From positions 1 through 64,000 of the forward strand of contig CAVSFZ010000022.1 of the NCBI GenBank assembly GCA_963727235.1: 64,000 nt of DNA. Direction: 5' to 3'. The translations under genes and the position numbers were made by a program. This document shows positions 24,897 through 33,760 of this stretch, in pieces (positions within the stretch are counted from its first letter, which is position 1; each line of letters begins with the position of its first letter). The notes beneath the pieces are model-generated. The model saw only the letters and a program-made list of their open reading frames with translations, was not told the DNA's origin and made no database searches. The DNA is from CAVPTL01 sp963727235 (GTDB lineage Bacteria; Actinomycetota; Thermoleophilia; Gaiellales; JAICJC01).

Positions 24897-26276
24897 ATGA
24901 GCACCGCCCGACGAGTGATGATCATCGGCCTGGACTGCGCCCCGCCCGAGATCGTGTTCGACGACATGCGCGCCGAACTGCCGGTGATCTCCGGATTGAT
25001 GGAGCGCGGCGCCTGGGGCAACCTCGAGTCGAGCGATCCGCCGATCACCGTGCCGGCGTGGTCGTGCATGATGTCGTCCAAGGATCCCGGCGCACTGGGC
25101 TTCTACGGGTTTCGAAACCGCGCCGACCACTCCTACGACGGGATGGTGTTCGCGACCTCCGACCGGGTCAAGGACGACCGCTTGTGGGACATCCTCAGCC
25201 GCGCCGGCAAGCACTGCACGGTCATGAGCGTGCCGATGACCTATCCGCCGCCGAACGTCAACGGCGAGCTGATCTCGTGTTTCCTGGCGCCGTCGACCAA
25301 GTCGCGGTACACGTCGCCGCCCGAGCTGCACACCGAGATCAGCGAGGTGGTGGGGGAGTACATGTTCGACGTCCCCAACTTCCGCACCGACGAGCGCGAT
25401 CGGGTGATGGCCGACATCATCGAGATGACCCGGCGACGGTTCAAGCTCGCCCGCCACTTTCGCGATACCCGGCCGTGGGAGTTTCTGATGCTGGTGGAGA
25501 TGGGCACCGACCGGCTGCACCACTGTTTCTGGCGCTTCTACGACAAGAACCATCCCGACTACGTCCCCGGCAACCAGTATGAGCAGGCGTTTCGCGACTA
25601 CTACAAGCTGGTGGATGCAGAGATCGGGGAGCTGATCGAGGGCGTGGGTGACGACACCGCCGTGATCGTCGTTTCCGACCACGGGGCTCAGACGATGTTC
25701 GGCGGCATTCAGATCAATGAGTGGCTGATGCAGAACGGCTACCTGACCCTGATCGACCCGCCCACCGAGTCGACCCCGATCAGCCGCTGCCAGATCGATT
25801 GGGACAACACCCGGGTGTGGGCCGACGGCGGGTACTACTCGCGGGTGTTTCTGAACATCGCCGGCCGTGAGCCGCGCGGGATCGTGCAGCCCGACCAGGT
25901 CGAACCTCTTCTGGACGAGCTGATCGCAAAGCTCGAAGCCCTGGGAGACGAGCAGGGCAGGCCGCTCGGCACCCGGGTGTTCCGGCCCGGCGATCTGTAC
26001 AACGTGGCCAACAACGTGCCGCCCGACCTGATCGTGTACTTCGGCAACCTCACCTGGCGTTCGATCGGCTCGGTCGGCGACGGCCGCATCCATGTGCGTG
26101 AGAACGACACCGGCCCCGACGACGCCAACCATGCCAAGAACGGGATGGCGATCCTGACCGGTCCCGGTATGCCCGCCACGCTGCGGTCCGACGCCATCCT
26201 GTACGACATCGCCCCCACGGTGCTGACCGCCTTCGGCCTGCCCGTGCCCGACGACATGCGCGGCCGCCCGCTGTGA
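24897..26276 (+). CDS. Second alkaline-phosphatase-superfamily phosphodiesterase
   Basis: 459 residues. Metal Asp in VMIIGLDCAPPE, nucleophile region SSDPPITVPAWSCMMSSKDPG (about 45-65), and VVSDHGAQTMFGGIQINEWL (about 255-274), with a closing His in DDANHAKNGMAIL. It belongs to the same superfamily as the gene at 22092-23717 but is diverged. ATG 24897 is preferred to 24891 because TACGAT (24884-24889) lies 7 bases before it. A palindromic repeat starts immediately after its TGA and may end transcription. Confidence 0.85.
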   Translation: MSTARRVMIIGLDCAPPEIVFDDMRAELPVISGLMERGAWGNLESSDPPITVPAWSCMMSSKDPGALGFYGFRNRADHSYDGMVFATSDRVKDDRLWDILSRAGKHCTVMSVPMTYPPPNVNGELISCFLAPSTKSRYTSPPELHTEISEVVGEYMFDVPNFRTDERDRVMADIIEMTRRRFKLARHFRDTRPWEFLMLVEMGTDRLHHCFWRFYDKNHPDYVPGNQYEQAFRDYYKLVDAEIGELIEGVGDDTAVIVVSDHGAQTMFGGIQINEWLMQNGYLTLIDPPTESTPISRCQIDWDNTRVWADGGYYSRVFLNIAGREPRGIVQPDQVEPLLDELIAKLEALGDEQGRPLGTRVFRPGDLYNVANNVPPDLIVYFGNLTWRSIGSVGDGRIHVRENDTGPDDANHAKNGMAILTGPGMPATLRSDAILYDIAPTVLTAFGLPVPDDMRGRPL

Positions 26277-26309
26277 GTGAATAAAAGGTGCCAGGCACCT
26301 TTTATTCAC
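26277..26309. repeat. Palindromic repeat, copy 1 (A4/T4 variant)
   Basis: A 33-base perfect palindrome with a single central A: arms GTGAATAAAAGGTGCC and GGCACCTTTTATTCAC. It begins on the base after the stop codon of the phosphodiesterase gene. The stem followed by T4 could act as an intrinsic terminator on either strand. Confidence 0.9.
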
Positions 26310-26435
26310 CTTCAGGCATGCACGCGTAGCGTGAATAGCGCGAAATGCAGACCGGCATCGCACTCGATTGCGACCCCGCCACACGCCTTCCGGCACCCGA
26401 ACGTGAGGGTGCCGGGCAGCCAATGATTCACTGCC

Positions 26436-26468
26436 GTGAATAATTGGTGCCTGGCACCAATTATTCAC
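26436..26468. repeat. Palindromic repeat, copy 2 (ATT variant)
   Basis: A 33-base perfect palindrome with central T: arms GTGAATAATTGGTGCC and GGCACCAATTATTCAC, 126 bases after copy 1. The segment between contains a further hairpin, CGGCACCC/GGGTGCCG (26391-26414), built on the same GGCACC core. It ends 35 bases before the -10 of the next gene. Confidence 0.9.
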
Positions 26469-26515
26469 CTTCGGTGCATAACCCGGAGCATTCACAACCC
26501 CGGTACGATCCCCGC

Positions 26516-28168
26516 ATGGCAACGCCGGTCGTCGATCGCCGCCAGACGATAGCCCGTGCCCGCGAGATCACCCGGGTGGCCGCTCGGCATGGGTTTGGGT
26601 ATGCGTTCGAGCGACGGCCGATGCGCCGTCAACCGCCCGCGGGGCAGTCAGATGCCAGCCTGGGCCGGCACCTGCGGGAGTTCCTGGACGAGCTCGGCCC
26701 GACGTTCGTCAAGTTCGGCCAGCTGCTCTCGACCCGCCCGGATCTGGTGCCCGAAGATGTCGCTGCCGAGTTGTCGCTGCTGCAGGACTCGGTGTCGCCG
26801 TTCCCGTTCGAGCAGGTTCGGGAGGTGATCGAAGCCGAGCTGGACGCCCCGGTGGAGACGCTGTTTGCGTCGTTCGACCCGGTCCCGATCGCGGCTGCGT
26901 CGATCGGTCAGGTGCACCGGGCCGAGCTCCAGAGCGGCCGTCAGGTCGCCGTCAAGGTGCAGCGTCCGGCTGCGGCAGCCCAGGTGGAGTCCGACCTGGC
27001 GCTGCTCTACCAGATCGCCCGCCGCGTCCGAAAACGGGTCAAGAGGCTCCAGTTCATGGACACTGTGGGAGTGGTGGACGAGTTCGCGCGCTCGATCAGA
27101 CGGGAGCTGGACTACCGCATCGAAGGGCGCAACGCCGAGCTGTTTCGGCGCAACTTCGCCGAGGACAAACGGGTCGAGATCCCGCGTGTGTACTGGACAT
27201 ACTCGAGCGAGCGGGTGCTGACACTGGAGTGGCTGGAGGGGCGCAAGCTGCGTGAAGTCGAACTTGCCACCACGCCCATGGACGAGCGCCGGCGGCTGGC
27301 GCTGTTGATCGCCGACGCCTGGCTGGAGATGATCTTCCGCCACGGCGTGTTCCACGCCGACCCTCACCCGGCCAACCTGTTCGTGCTGCCCGACGGCCGC
27401 CTCGGGCTGGTCGATTTCGGCCAGATCGGCAGCCTCTCGGCCGGCGATATGAATCGGCTCACACGGCTCCTGCTGGACTGCGTCAACGAGAACGTGGACG
27501 CGCTGCCGCGCCGTCTGTACGAGCTGGGCGTGCGCTTCGACAAGGAGCAGGAGGAAGAGTTTCGGATCGAGCTGCGCGAGGTCTTCTACCGCTACCAGGG
27601 CGCCGCCCTCGGCGAGATCGATCCGCTGCAGGTGATCCGTGAATCGTTCACGCTGATCTACCGCATGCAGGTGCAGCTGCCGTCCCGATTTGCACTGCTC
27701 GACAAGACGCTGGCCACGCTGGGCTCGGTGGGGACGGAGCTCTACCCCGATTTCAACGTGTTCGAGGTGGCCGAGCCGTATGCCACCGAGCTGGTGGCGC
27801 GCCGCTACTCACCCGAGGCACTGGCCCGCCGGGGACGCACCGAGCTCGCCCAATACGGTGGGGTGATGCTGGATATGCCCTACCAGGTGCACGACATCCT
27901 GGAGGCGTTCCGAGACGGCGAGATCGACATTCAGGTGCACTACAAAGGCCTCGACCGGCTGCTGGCCGCAAGCGATGTCATGTTCAACCGGCTGGTGGTC
28001 GCGATCGTGATCTCGGGAGCGTTGGTGGGCTCCTCGCTGATCGGCATCTCTGCCCGCGGCGGGATACACATCTTCGGCGTCCATATCCTGGCCCTGACCG
28101 GCTTCGTGATCGCTTTCGTGCTGGGTGTGTGGGAGATCGTCTCGATCGCGCGCAGCGGCCGGCTGTAG
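26516..28168 (+). CDS. ABC1/AarF (UbiB-like) atypical kinase family protein
   Basis: 550 residues. UbiB-family marks: the KxGQ motif in FVKFGQLLSTRPDLVPE (about residues 62-78), IAAASIGQVHRAEL (nucleotide loop), a VAVKVQRP lysine, FHADPHPANLFVL and LVDFGQIGSL (DFG-like). Two C-terminal transmembrane helices (VVAIVISGALVGSSLIGISA; ILALTGFVIAFVLGVW) anchor it. The family affects isoprenoid-quinone lipid metabolism; exact role here unknown. ATG 26516 follows TACGAT by 6 bases, so I reject an upstream start that reads through repeat copy 2. Confidence 0.93.
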   Translation: MATPVVDRRQTIARAREITRVAARHGFGYAFERRPMRRQPPAGQSDASLGRHLREFLDELGPTFVKFGQLLSTRPDLVPEDVAAELSLLQDSVSPFPFEQVREVIEAELDAPVETLFASFDPVPIAAASIGQVHRAELQSGRQVAVKVQRPAAAAQVESDLALLYQIARRVRKRVKRLQFMDTVGVVDEFARSIRRELDYRIEGRNAELFRRNFAEDKRVEIPRVYWTYSSERVLTLEWLEGRKLREVELATTPMDERRRLALLIADAWLEMIFRHGVFHADPHPANLFVLPDGRLGLVDFGQIGSLSAGDMNRLTRLLLDCVNENVDALPRRLYELGVRFDKEQEEEFRIELREVFYRYQGAALGEIDPLQVIRESFTLIYRMQVQLPSRFALLDKTLATLGSVGTELYPDFNVFEVAEPYATELVARRYSPEALARRGRTELAQYGGVMLDMPYQVHDILEAFRDGEIDIQVHYKGLDRLLAASDVMFNRLVVAIVISGALVGSSLIGISARGGIHIFGVHILALTGFVIAFVLGVWEIVSIARSGRL

Positions 28169-28208
28169 CCGGGGCAGGGCCGTCCGGGCCGCTCCCTAGC
28201 ATGAGCCC

Positions 28209-30560
28209 ATGGATGCAATCGAACCGGGGTGGATCTTTTCCGCCTGCCCACCGGCGGCGGCAGACGATCTCGCAGCCGAACTGGGCGTTCACCGGGTCAC
28301 CGCCGAGGCGCTGATCCGGCGCGGCTACGACCGGGCCGACACCGCGCGGTCGTTTCTGGACGCCGCCGACCCCGGACATGACCCACTCTCGCTGGGGGAC
28401 ACGGCCGTCGCGTGCGAGCGGATCCTGGCCGCGATCGCCGCCGACGCGAGGATCTGCATCCACGGCGACTACGACGCCGACGGTATCTGCGCGACCGCCG
28501 TGATGGTGCTGGCGCTGCGGCAACTCGGCGCCAACGTGGAGTGGCATCTGCCCAGCCGCTTCGAGGAGGGATACGGCCTCGGTGCGGACACGGTCGAGCG
28601 CCTGGCGGCCTCGGGAGTCGGGCTGCTGGTCACCGTCGACTGCGGCATCACCGCCGCCGATCAGGTGGCGCGCGCCGGTGAACTGGGAATGGACGTGATC
28701 GTCACCGACCATCACCAGCCCGGCGAGGTGCTGCCGGACTGTCCGCGGGTGTGCACGCGCCCGTCGCAGTACGCCTTCCCCGATCTGTGCGGCACCGGCG
28801 TTGCCTACAAGCTCTCGCGAGCGGTGTTCCAGGCCGCCGGGAGGGATCCGGCAGAGCTCGACGACCACCTCGACCTGGTGGCGCTTGCCACCGTGGCCGA
28901 CGTGGTGCCGCTGGTGGACGAGAATCGTGCGCTGGTGCGGCAGGGTCTGCGCCGGCTGGCGCGCACCAGCAAGATCGGGTTGCGGGCGTTGATGGTGTCG
29001 GCCCGGGTCGACCGCGTCAACGTGTCGGCCTCGGATGTCGGTTTTCGGCTGGCCCCTCGGATCAACGCCGCCGGCCGGCTGTGTCACCCCGGTGAGGCGC
29101 TCGAGCTGATGCTGACAACCGATGAGCGGCGGGCGCGGGAGCTGGCCGCCCGGCTGGAGCAGCTCAATCGCGAACGCCAGTCGGTGGAGGACACGATCCT
29201 TCAGGAGGCGGTTGCCCTCGTGGACGTGGCATCCCCGGAGTGGCGAGAACGCCGCGCCTACGTGATCGCGTCGCAGGACTGGCACGAAGGCGTGATCGGG
29301 ATCGTGGCGTCGCGGCTGGTCGAGCGATACCGGCGGCCGGTGGTGCTGATCGCAGTCGGCGACGATGAGGCCAAGGGCTCCGGCCGCAGCGTGCCCGGGT
29401 ACGACCTGCACGCCGGGCTGACCTCGGCAGCAGGGCATCTGCTGCGCTACGGCGGTCACAAGGCCGCCGCCGGACTGACCATCGACCCCGCCGAGATCTC
29501 GGCCTTCGCCGAAGCTCTGGCGGCCCACGCCGACGGCGTGCTCGGCTCCCGGCCGCTGTCGCTCCAGCGGCATGTGGATGCGGTGCTCGCGCCCTCCGAG
29601 GTGTCGCTCGAGCTGATCGCCGAGCTGTCGGCGCTGGAGCCGTTCGGCCTGGGGAATCCCGGGGTGACGTTGCTGGCGCCGGCCGCGACGCTGCAGTCGG
29701 TCGAGCGCATGGGCGAGGGCAAGCACCTGCGCTGCACGGTCGAGCTGGGCGGGTATCGCTGCCGCGCGGTGGGATTCGGCATGGGGGAGATGGGTGATGA
29801 GCTGTCTCGGCCCGGCCGGTTCGATGTGGCCTACCGGATCCAGCGAAACGAATGGAACGGCTCGGTCACGCCGCAGATGGTGCTGCGGGGCGTGGTTGCC
29901 ACTCCGATGGGACTCGACCCGGGAAACTTCGACCCGCTGTCGGTCGAGGGCCGCGGTCTGAGCCGCGCGCGGGTGATCGACGATCGCGGTCACGGCGTCC
30001 AGATCACGACCATCGCACGGCTGGCGGCCGGCGACGAACCGGTGCTGGTGCTGGTCGCCGACGTCGCCCGCCGAGCGGCGATGCTGGCGGGGCCGCTCTC
30101 CCCGTCGCGGTTCGGCACCGGCACCATCACCCTGGCCGACTACGCCCAGGCGGAGGCCATCCCCGATCTGGCCGCCCGCTATGCACGGGTGGTGGCGCTC
30201 GACCCACCGGCGAGTTCCGACGCCGGCGGGCTGCTGGCAGAGCTGGGTTCGACCACCACCTTGCATCTGGTGTGGGGAGCCGCCGAGATCGCATTCGCCC
30301 GGTCGGTGGCCGAGAGCCGAGAGCCGCTGCGCGAGACGCTCAAGCAGGTGTGGATCGCAGAGCGCAACGGCGCCACCGAGCTCTCGCTGGCGCCCGAGAC
30401 GGTCGAGCGCTGCCGAGTGGTGCTGGGTGAGGTGGGACTGGTGTCCGGCACGACTGCCGCGACCAAGGTCGACCTGGAAGAGTCGCCCACCTACCGCGCG
30501 GCGGTCGCCCGGATCGAGGCGGTCAAGCGCTTCTTGGCGTCAGATCAGGTGGCCGTATGA
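28209..30560 (+). CDS. recJ: Single-stranded-DNA-specific exonuclease RecJ
   Basis: 783 residues. DHH-family motifs: ICIHGDYDADGICATAV (about 82-98), LLVTVDCGITAADQ, VIVTDHHQPGEVLP (about 161-174), VALATVADVVPLV and the DHHA1 part SGRSVPGYDLHAGL...GGHKAAAG. RecJ degrades 5' single strands in repair and recombination. It is about 200 residues longer than the common bacterial form; the C-terminal extension has no motif I recognise. ATG 28209 is preceded by TAGCAT with a 6-base gap. Confidence 0.95.
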   Translation: MDAIEPGWIFSACPPAAADDLAAELGVHRVTAEALIRRGYDRADTARSFLDAADPGHDPLSLGDTAVACERILAAIAADARICIHGDYDADGICATAVMVLALRQLGANVEWHLPSRFEEGYGLGADTVERLAASGVGLLVTVDCGITAADQVARAGELGMDVIVTDHHQPGEVLPDCPRVCTRPSQYAFPDLCGTGVAYKLSRAVFQAAGRDPAELDDHLDLVALATVADVVPLVDENRALVRQGLRRLARTSKIGLRALMVSARVDRVNVSASDVGFRLAPRINAAGRLCHPGEALELMLTTDERRARELAARLEQLNRERQSVEDTILQEAVALVDVASPEWRERRAYVIASQDWHEGVIGIVASRLVERYRRPVVLIAVGDDEAKGSGRSVPGYDLHAGLTSAAGHLLRYGGHKAAAGLTIDPAEISAFAEALAAHADGVLGSRPLSLQRHVDAVLAPSEVSLELIAELSALEPFGLGNPGVTLLAPAATLQSVERMGEGKHLRCTVELGGYRCRAVGFGMGEMGDELSRPGRFDVAYRIQRNEWNGSVTPQMVLRGVVATPMGLDPGNFDPLSVEGRGLSRARVIDDRGHGVQITTIARLAAGDEPVLVLVADVARRAAMLAGPLSPSRFGTGTITLADYAQAEAIPDLAARYARVVALDPPASSDAGGLLAELGSTTTLHLVWGAAEIAFARSVAESREPLRETLKQVWIAERNGATELSLAPETVERCRVVLGEVGLVSGTTAATKVDLEESPTYRAAVARIEAVKRFLASDQVAV

Positions 30561-30579
30561 GAACAACTACAATGTGACC

Positions 30580-32793
30580 ATGGCGACCGTGCCTCGCAAC
30601 CCCGAGGCCGAACGGCACGACCACCTCTTGGCCGAGCTGCTTGGCCACGTCACCGAATACAACCCGGATGCCGATGCCGGGCTGATTCGCCGCGCCTTCG
30701 ACTACGCCTGTGACCACCATTCCGGTCAGCTGCGCAAGAGTGGCGAGGACTTCATCAACCACCCGTGGTCGGTGGCGGTCATCTGCAGCGAGCTGAAGCT
30801 CGATACGGCCACCATCTCCGCCGCCCTCCTGCACGACGTGGTGGAGGACACCCAGGCTGAGCTGGATCACGTGCGCGAGCTGTTTGGGCCCGATGTGGCG
30901 CTGCTGGTCGACGGCGTCACCAAGCTGACCCGGATCAGCTTCGCCAGCCGCGAGCAGGCCCAGGTCGAGAACTACCGCAAGATGATCGTGGCCATGGCCC
31001 AAGACCTGCGGGTGGTGCTGATCAAGCTCGCCGATCGCACGCACAACATGCGCACGATCTCGGCGCTGGGCAAGCAGAAGCAGGTGCAGACGGCCAAGGA
31101 GACGCTCGAGATCTATGCCCCGCTGGCCCACCGGCTCGGTATCCACACGCTCAAGTGGGAGCTCGAGGATCGTGCCTTCCACACGCTGCACCCCCGCCGG
31201 TTTGCCGAGATCGAGGCGATGGTCAATCAGAGTCGCGACGAGCGTGAGCGGTTTGCCGAGCAGGCCGGCACGATCCTGTCGCGCGAGCTCGACGACGCCC
31301 ACATCGAGGCCGACATCGCCGGCCGCGCGAAGCATCTGTACTCGATCTACACCAAGATGGCGCTGGGCGGCAAGGAGTTCAACGAGATCTACGACCTCAC
31401 CGCCATGCGCGTTTTGGTCGATGAGCTGAAGGACTGTTACGGCACCATCGGCATCATCCATTCTCTGTGGAAGCCAATGCCGGGCCGGTTCAAGGACTAC
31501 ATCGCCATGCCCAAGGTGAACATGTACCAGTCCCTGCACACGACGGTGATCGGGCCCCAGGGAAAGCCCTTGGAGATCCAGGTACGCACCCACGAGATGC
31601 ACCAGACTGCCGAGTACGGCATCGCCGCGCACTGGCTGTACAAGGAGAAGGCGCCGGCGCGTCCGGTCGAAGCCGGCCAGGCGTGGCTGTCGCAGCTGGC
31701 CGATTGGCAGAAGGATGCCGCTGATCCGAGTGAGTTCATGGAGACGCTGCGAGTCGACCTGTTCTCGGACGAGGTGTACGTGTTCACGCCCAAGGGGGAC
31801 GTCAAGAGCCTGGCGGCCGGCTCGACTCCGCTCGACTTTGCCTACAGCGTCCACACCGACGTCGGCCATCGCTGTGTCGGCGCCAAGGTCAACGGCCGGA
31901 TCGTGCCGCTGCACTACACGCTCAAGTCGGGTGATTTCGTCGAGGTGCTGACCTCCAAGCAGGAGCGCGGCCCGTCCCGCGACTGGCTGAACGTCGTCAA
32001 GACGTCGCGCGCCCGCAACAAGATCAGGCAGTGGTTCTCGCAGCAGCGCCGCGAGGACCTCGAGCAGAAGGGCCGCGACTCGCTGCAGCAGGCACTCAAG
32101 TCGCACGGCCTCCCGCACCAGAAGGTCACGGCATCGCCGCTGCTGGCGGGGATCATCCGCGACATGGGCTTCAAGAAGGCCGACGACTTCTACGTCGCCA
32201 TCGGAGCCGGCAAGGTGCAGGTCGGTCAGGTTGTGACCAAGCTGCTGGGCCGGCTCAAGACCGCCGAGGTGGTGTCGCCCGAGCATGAGCAGCTGCCACG
32301 TCGTCCGGCCAAGCGGCCGACCGCGTCTGCCGACTACGGCATCGTGGTGGAGGGAGCAGCGGGATCAGGCGTTCTGGTGCGGATGGCCAAGTGCTGCACT
32401 CCGGTGCCGGGGGATGACATCTGCGGCTACATCTCGCTGGGACGTGGCGTCACGATCCATCGCGACGACTGCCCCAACGTGCGCGCGCTGAAGCGCAACC
32501 CGGAGCGGTTTACGCCGGTGCACTGGGACGAGGGCGAGACCGCCACCAGCTCGTTCCGGGTCACGATCGCGTTGCAGTCCTGGGACCGGCCGCGCCTGCT
32601 CGAGGATGTCGCCCGCACCTTCGCCGAGCACGGCGCCAACATCGTCGAATACGGCGGCCATGTCTCCGATCAGATGGCGCGCAACTGGTACACGGTGGAG
32701 GTCGGCGACGTCAAGGAGCTGCGCGCGCTCTTGACGGCGCTTCGCAACGTGGACGCGGTGTTCGACGCATACCGCGTGACGCCCGGAGGATGA
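30580..32793 (+). CDS. rel: Bifunctional (p)ppGpp synthetase/hydrolase Rel
   Basis: 737 residues. HD hydrolase with ALLHDVVEDT (about 80-89) intact, and synthetase with GRFKDYIAMPKVNMYQSLHT (about 301-320), of the RFKD type usual in bifunctional enzymes. Next come TGS (DEVYVFTPKGDVKSLAAGST), a zinc-finger-like CCTPVPGDDI (about 606-615) and a C-terminal ACT domain. It sets the stringent response on starved ribosomes. ATG 30580 has a TACAAT -10 ending 6 bases upstream, within the short gap after recJ. Confidence 0.96.
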   Translation: MATVPRNPEAERHDHLLAELLGHVTEYNPDADAGLIRRAFDYACDHHSGQLRKSGEDFINHPWSVAVICSELKLDTATISAALLHDVVEDTQAELDHVRELFGPDVALLVDGVTKLTRISFASREQAQVENYRKMIVAMAQDLRVVLIKLADRTHNMRTISALGKQKQVQTAKETLEIYAPLAHRLGIHTLKWELEDRAFHTLHPRRFAEIEAMVNQSRDERERFAEQAGTILSRELDDAHIEADIAGRAKHLYSIYTKMALGGKEFNEIYDLTAMRVLVDELKDCYGTIGIIHSLWKPMPGRFKDYIAMPKVNMYQSLHTTVIGPQGKPLEIQVRTHEMHQTAEYGIAAHWLYKEKAPARPVEAGQAWLSQLADWQKDAADPSEFMETLRVDLFSDEVYVFTPKGDVKSLAAGSTPLDFAYSVHTDVGHRCVGAKVNGRIVPLHYTLKSGDFVEVLTSKQERGPSRDWLNVVKTSRARNKIRQWFSQQRREDLEQKGRDSLQQALKSHGLPHQKVTASPLLAGIIRDMGFKKADDFYVAIGAGKVQVGQVVTKLLGRLKTAEVVSPEHEQLPRRPAKRPTASADYGIVVEGAAGSGVLVRMAKCCTPVPGDDICGYISLGRGVTIHRDDCPNVRALKRNPERFTPVHWDEGETATSSFRVTIALQSWDRPRLLEDVARTFAEHGANIVEYGGHVSDQMARNWYTVEVGDVKELRALLTALRNVDAVFDAYRVTPGG

Positions 32794-32821
32794 CCGCAGC
32801 GGCGGCTAGACTCACGCCGCA

Positions 32822-33322
32822 ATGAAGACGCTCGATGGTGAGACGATCGTGTGGCAGGGCCACCCCAGCTGGAAGGCGATGATCGTCTTCTACGTCAAGT
32901 GGATCCTGATCTCGCTGATCCCGATCGCGATCTGGGTGGGCATCCACGCCGGCGGCGCCCACACCGGAGCGTGGTGGTTCTCGGTCGTGAGCGTGATCGG
33001 AATCGTGGTCACCCTGGTGGGAGGCTGGATCCGCAGGCAGACGATCCGGTATGTCGTCTCCGATCGCCGCATCGGCATCCGTACGGGCATCGTGTCGCGG
33101 AGCGAGCGCACCACCCACCTCAACCGCGTCCAGAACGTCTCCATGCGCCAGGGCGTGGTGCAGCGGCTGATGGGGATCGGCGACGTCGACTGGGACACTG
33201 CCGGAACGACTGAGAACGACGCCGATTTCACGTTCCGTGGCATCGACGATCCCTCCCAGCTGGTGCACCTGGTCGATCAGTACCATTCGCCCGGCGCCCC
33301 GGAGCAGATCACACCGACCTGA
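32822..33322 (+). CDS. Bacterial PH-domain (YdbS-like) membrane protein
   Basis: 166 residues with two transmembrane helices (about 22-42 and 52-70) followed by a bPH2 domain: VSDRRIGIRTGIVSRSERTTHLNRVQNV, broken by the usual turn, and QRLMGIGDVDWDTAG. Such proteins are of unknown role, probably membrane-associated scaffolds. TAGACT (32807-32812) lies 9 bases before the ATG, giving an almost leaderless message. Confidence 0.8.
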   Translation: MKTLDGETIVWQGHPSWKAMIVFYVKWILISLIPIAIWVGIHAGGAHTGAWWFSVVSVIGIVVTLVGGWIRRQTIRYVVSDRRIGIRTGIVSRSERTTHLNRVQNVSMRQGVVQRLMGIGDVDWDTAGTTENDADFTFRGIDDPSQLVHLVDQYHSPGAPEQITPT

Positions 33323-33332
33323 GCACACGAGA

Positions 33333-33361
33333 TTGACTGCAAGCTCGTGGGAGCTTAAGGT
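33333..33361 (+). promoter_or_regulatory. Model leaderless promoter
   Basis: TTGACT (33333-33338), a 17-base spacer and TAAGGT (33356-33361), then 6 bases to ATG 33368. Of the leaderless candidates in the window, this is the clearest one with both -35 and -10. Confidence 0.7.
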
Positions 33362-33367
33362 CAGTCT

Positions 33368-33580
33368 ATGCAGATCGATCGACATAACCGCTGGTTCCAG
33401 GCGGCCATGGCTGTGGGAACGCTGTGCGTCCTTTTGTCGGCGCTCGAGCTGACGGTGATGCTCACCGGCGGCGGGGTGCCGCCCGCGTGGACGAACTGGC
33501 TGCTGATGGCGATGCCGGCCGCTTCCATCGGGCTGCTGGTGGTGGCGCTGGCGCGTCCCCGCACCGCACAGCCTGCGTAG
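33368..33580 (+). CDS. Small two-helix membrane protein (70 aa)
   Basis: Two hydrophobic segments (AAMAVGTLCVLLSALELTVML and LLMAMPAASIGLLVVALA) joined by a Pro/Gly loop, with basic ends. No family recognised. The start is well supported by the promoter at 33333-33361. It is followed by the inverted-repeat element at 33588. Confidence 0.7.
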   Translation: MQIDRHNRWFQAAMAVGTLCVLLSALELTVMLTGGGVPPAWTNWLLMAMPAASIGLLVVALARPRTAQPA

Positions 33581-33587
33581 CGATCTG

Positions 33588-33748
33588 GTGATGTGACCGG
33601 CAACGTTTGCCGGGTTCCGGCGGCTGCAAGGCGGCGCGCTGCTGCGTCCTCGATCGCGCCAATACTTGGAGTATTGACGCTCCCTGCGTCCTGGCATCGC
33701 TTGCCTTTCGCTCGCCGTCGACACCAGCAACGTTACCGGTCACATCAC
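33588..33748. repeat. 161-bp MITE-like element with terminal inverted repeats
   Basis: The ends are inverted repeats: GTGATGTGACCGG-C-AACGTT (33588-33607) and its complement at 33729-33748, 19 of 20 positions paired. A central hairpin CAATACT-TGG-AGTATTG lies at 33660-33676. There is no reading frame for a transposase. A 31-base piece of the right end recurs at 10524-10554. The right end touches the TAGACT -10 of the next gene. No clear target-site duplication is visible. Confidence 0.6.
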
Positions 33749-33760
33749 TAGACTGCTCGC

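Noticed and set aside
26444..26515. Upstream start for the ABC1 kinase gene beginning MVPGTNYS
   Set aside because: It is a translation of palindromic repeat copy 2. The same MVPGTNYS string arises from repeat copy 3 at 34109. The ATG at 26516 has a -10 at the standard distance.
24756..26522. A 588-codon open frame on the minus strand opposite the glycosyltransferase and phosphodiesterase genes
   Set aside because: It is antisense to two genes with clear catalytic motifs, its sequence is His/Arg/Gln-rich as expected of a GC-rich shadow frame, and its N-terminus reads through palindromic repeats 1 and 2.
27984..30266. A 760-codon minus-strand open frame opposite recJ
   Set aside because: recJ on the plus strand has intact DHH motifs and a leaderless promoter. 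The antisense frame has no recognisable domain and a biased composition.
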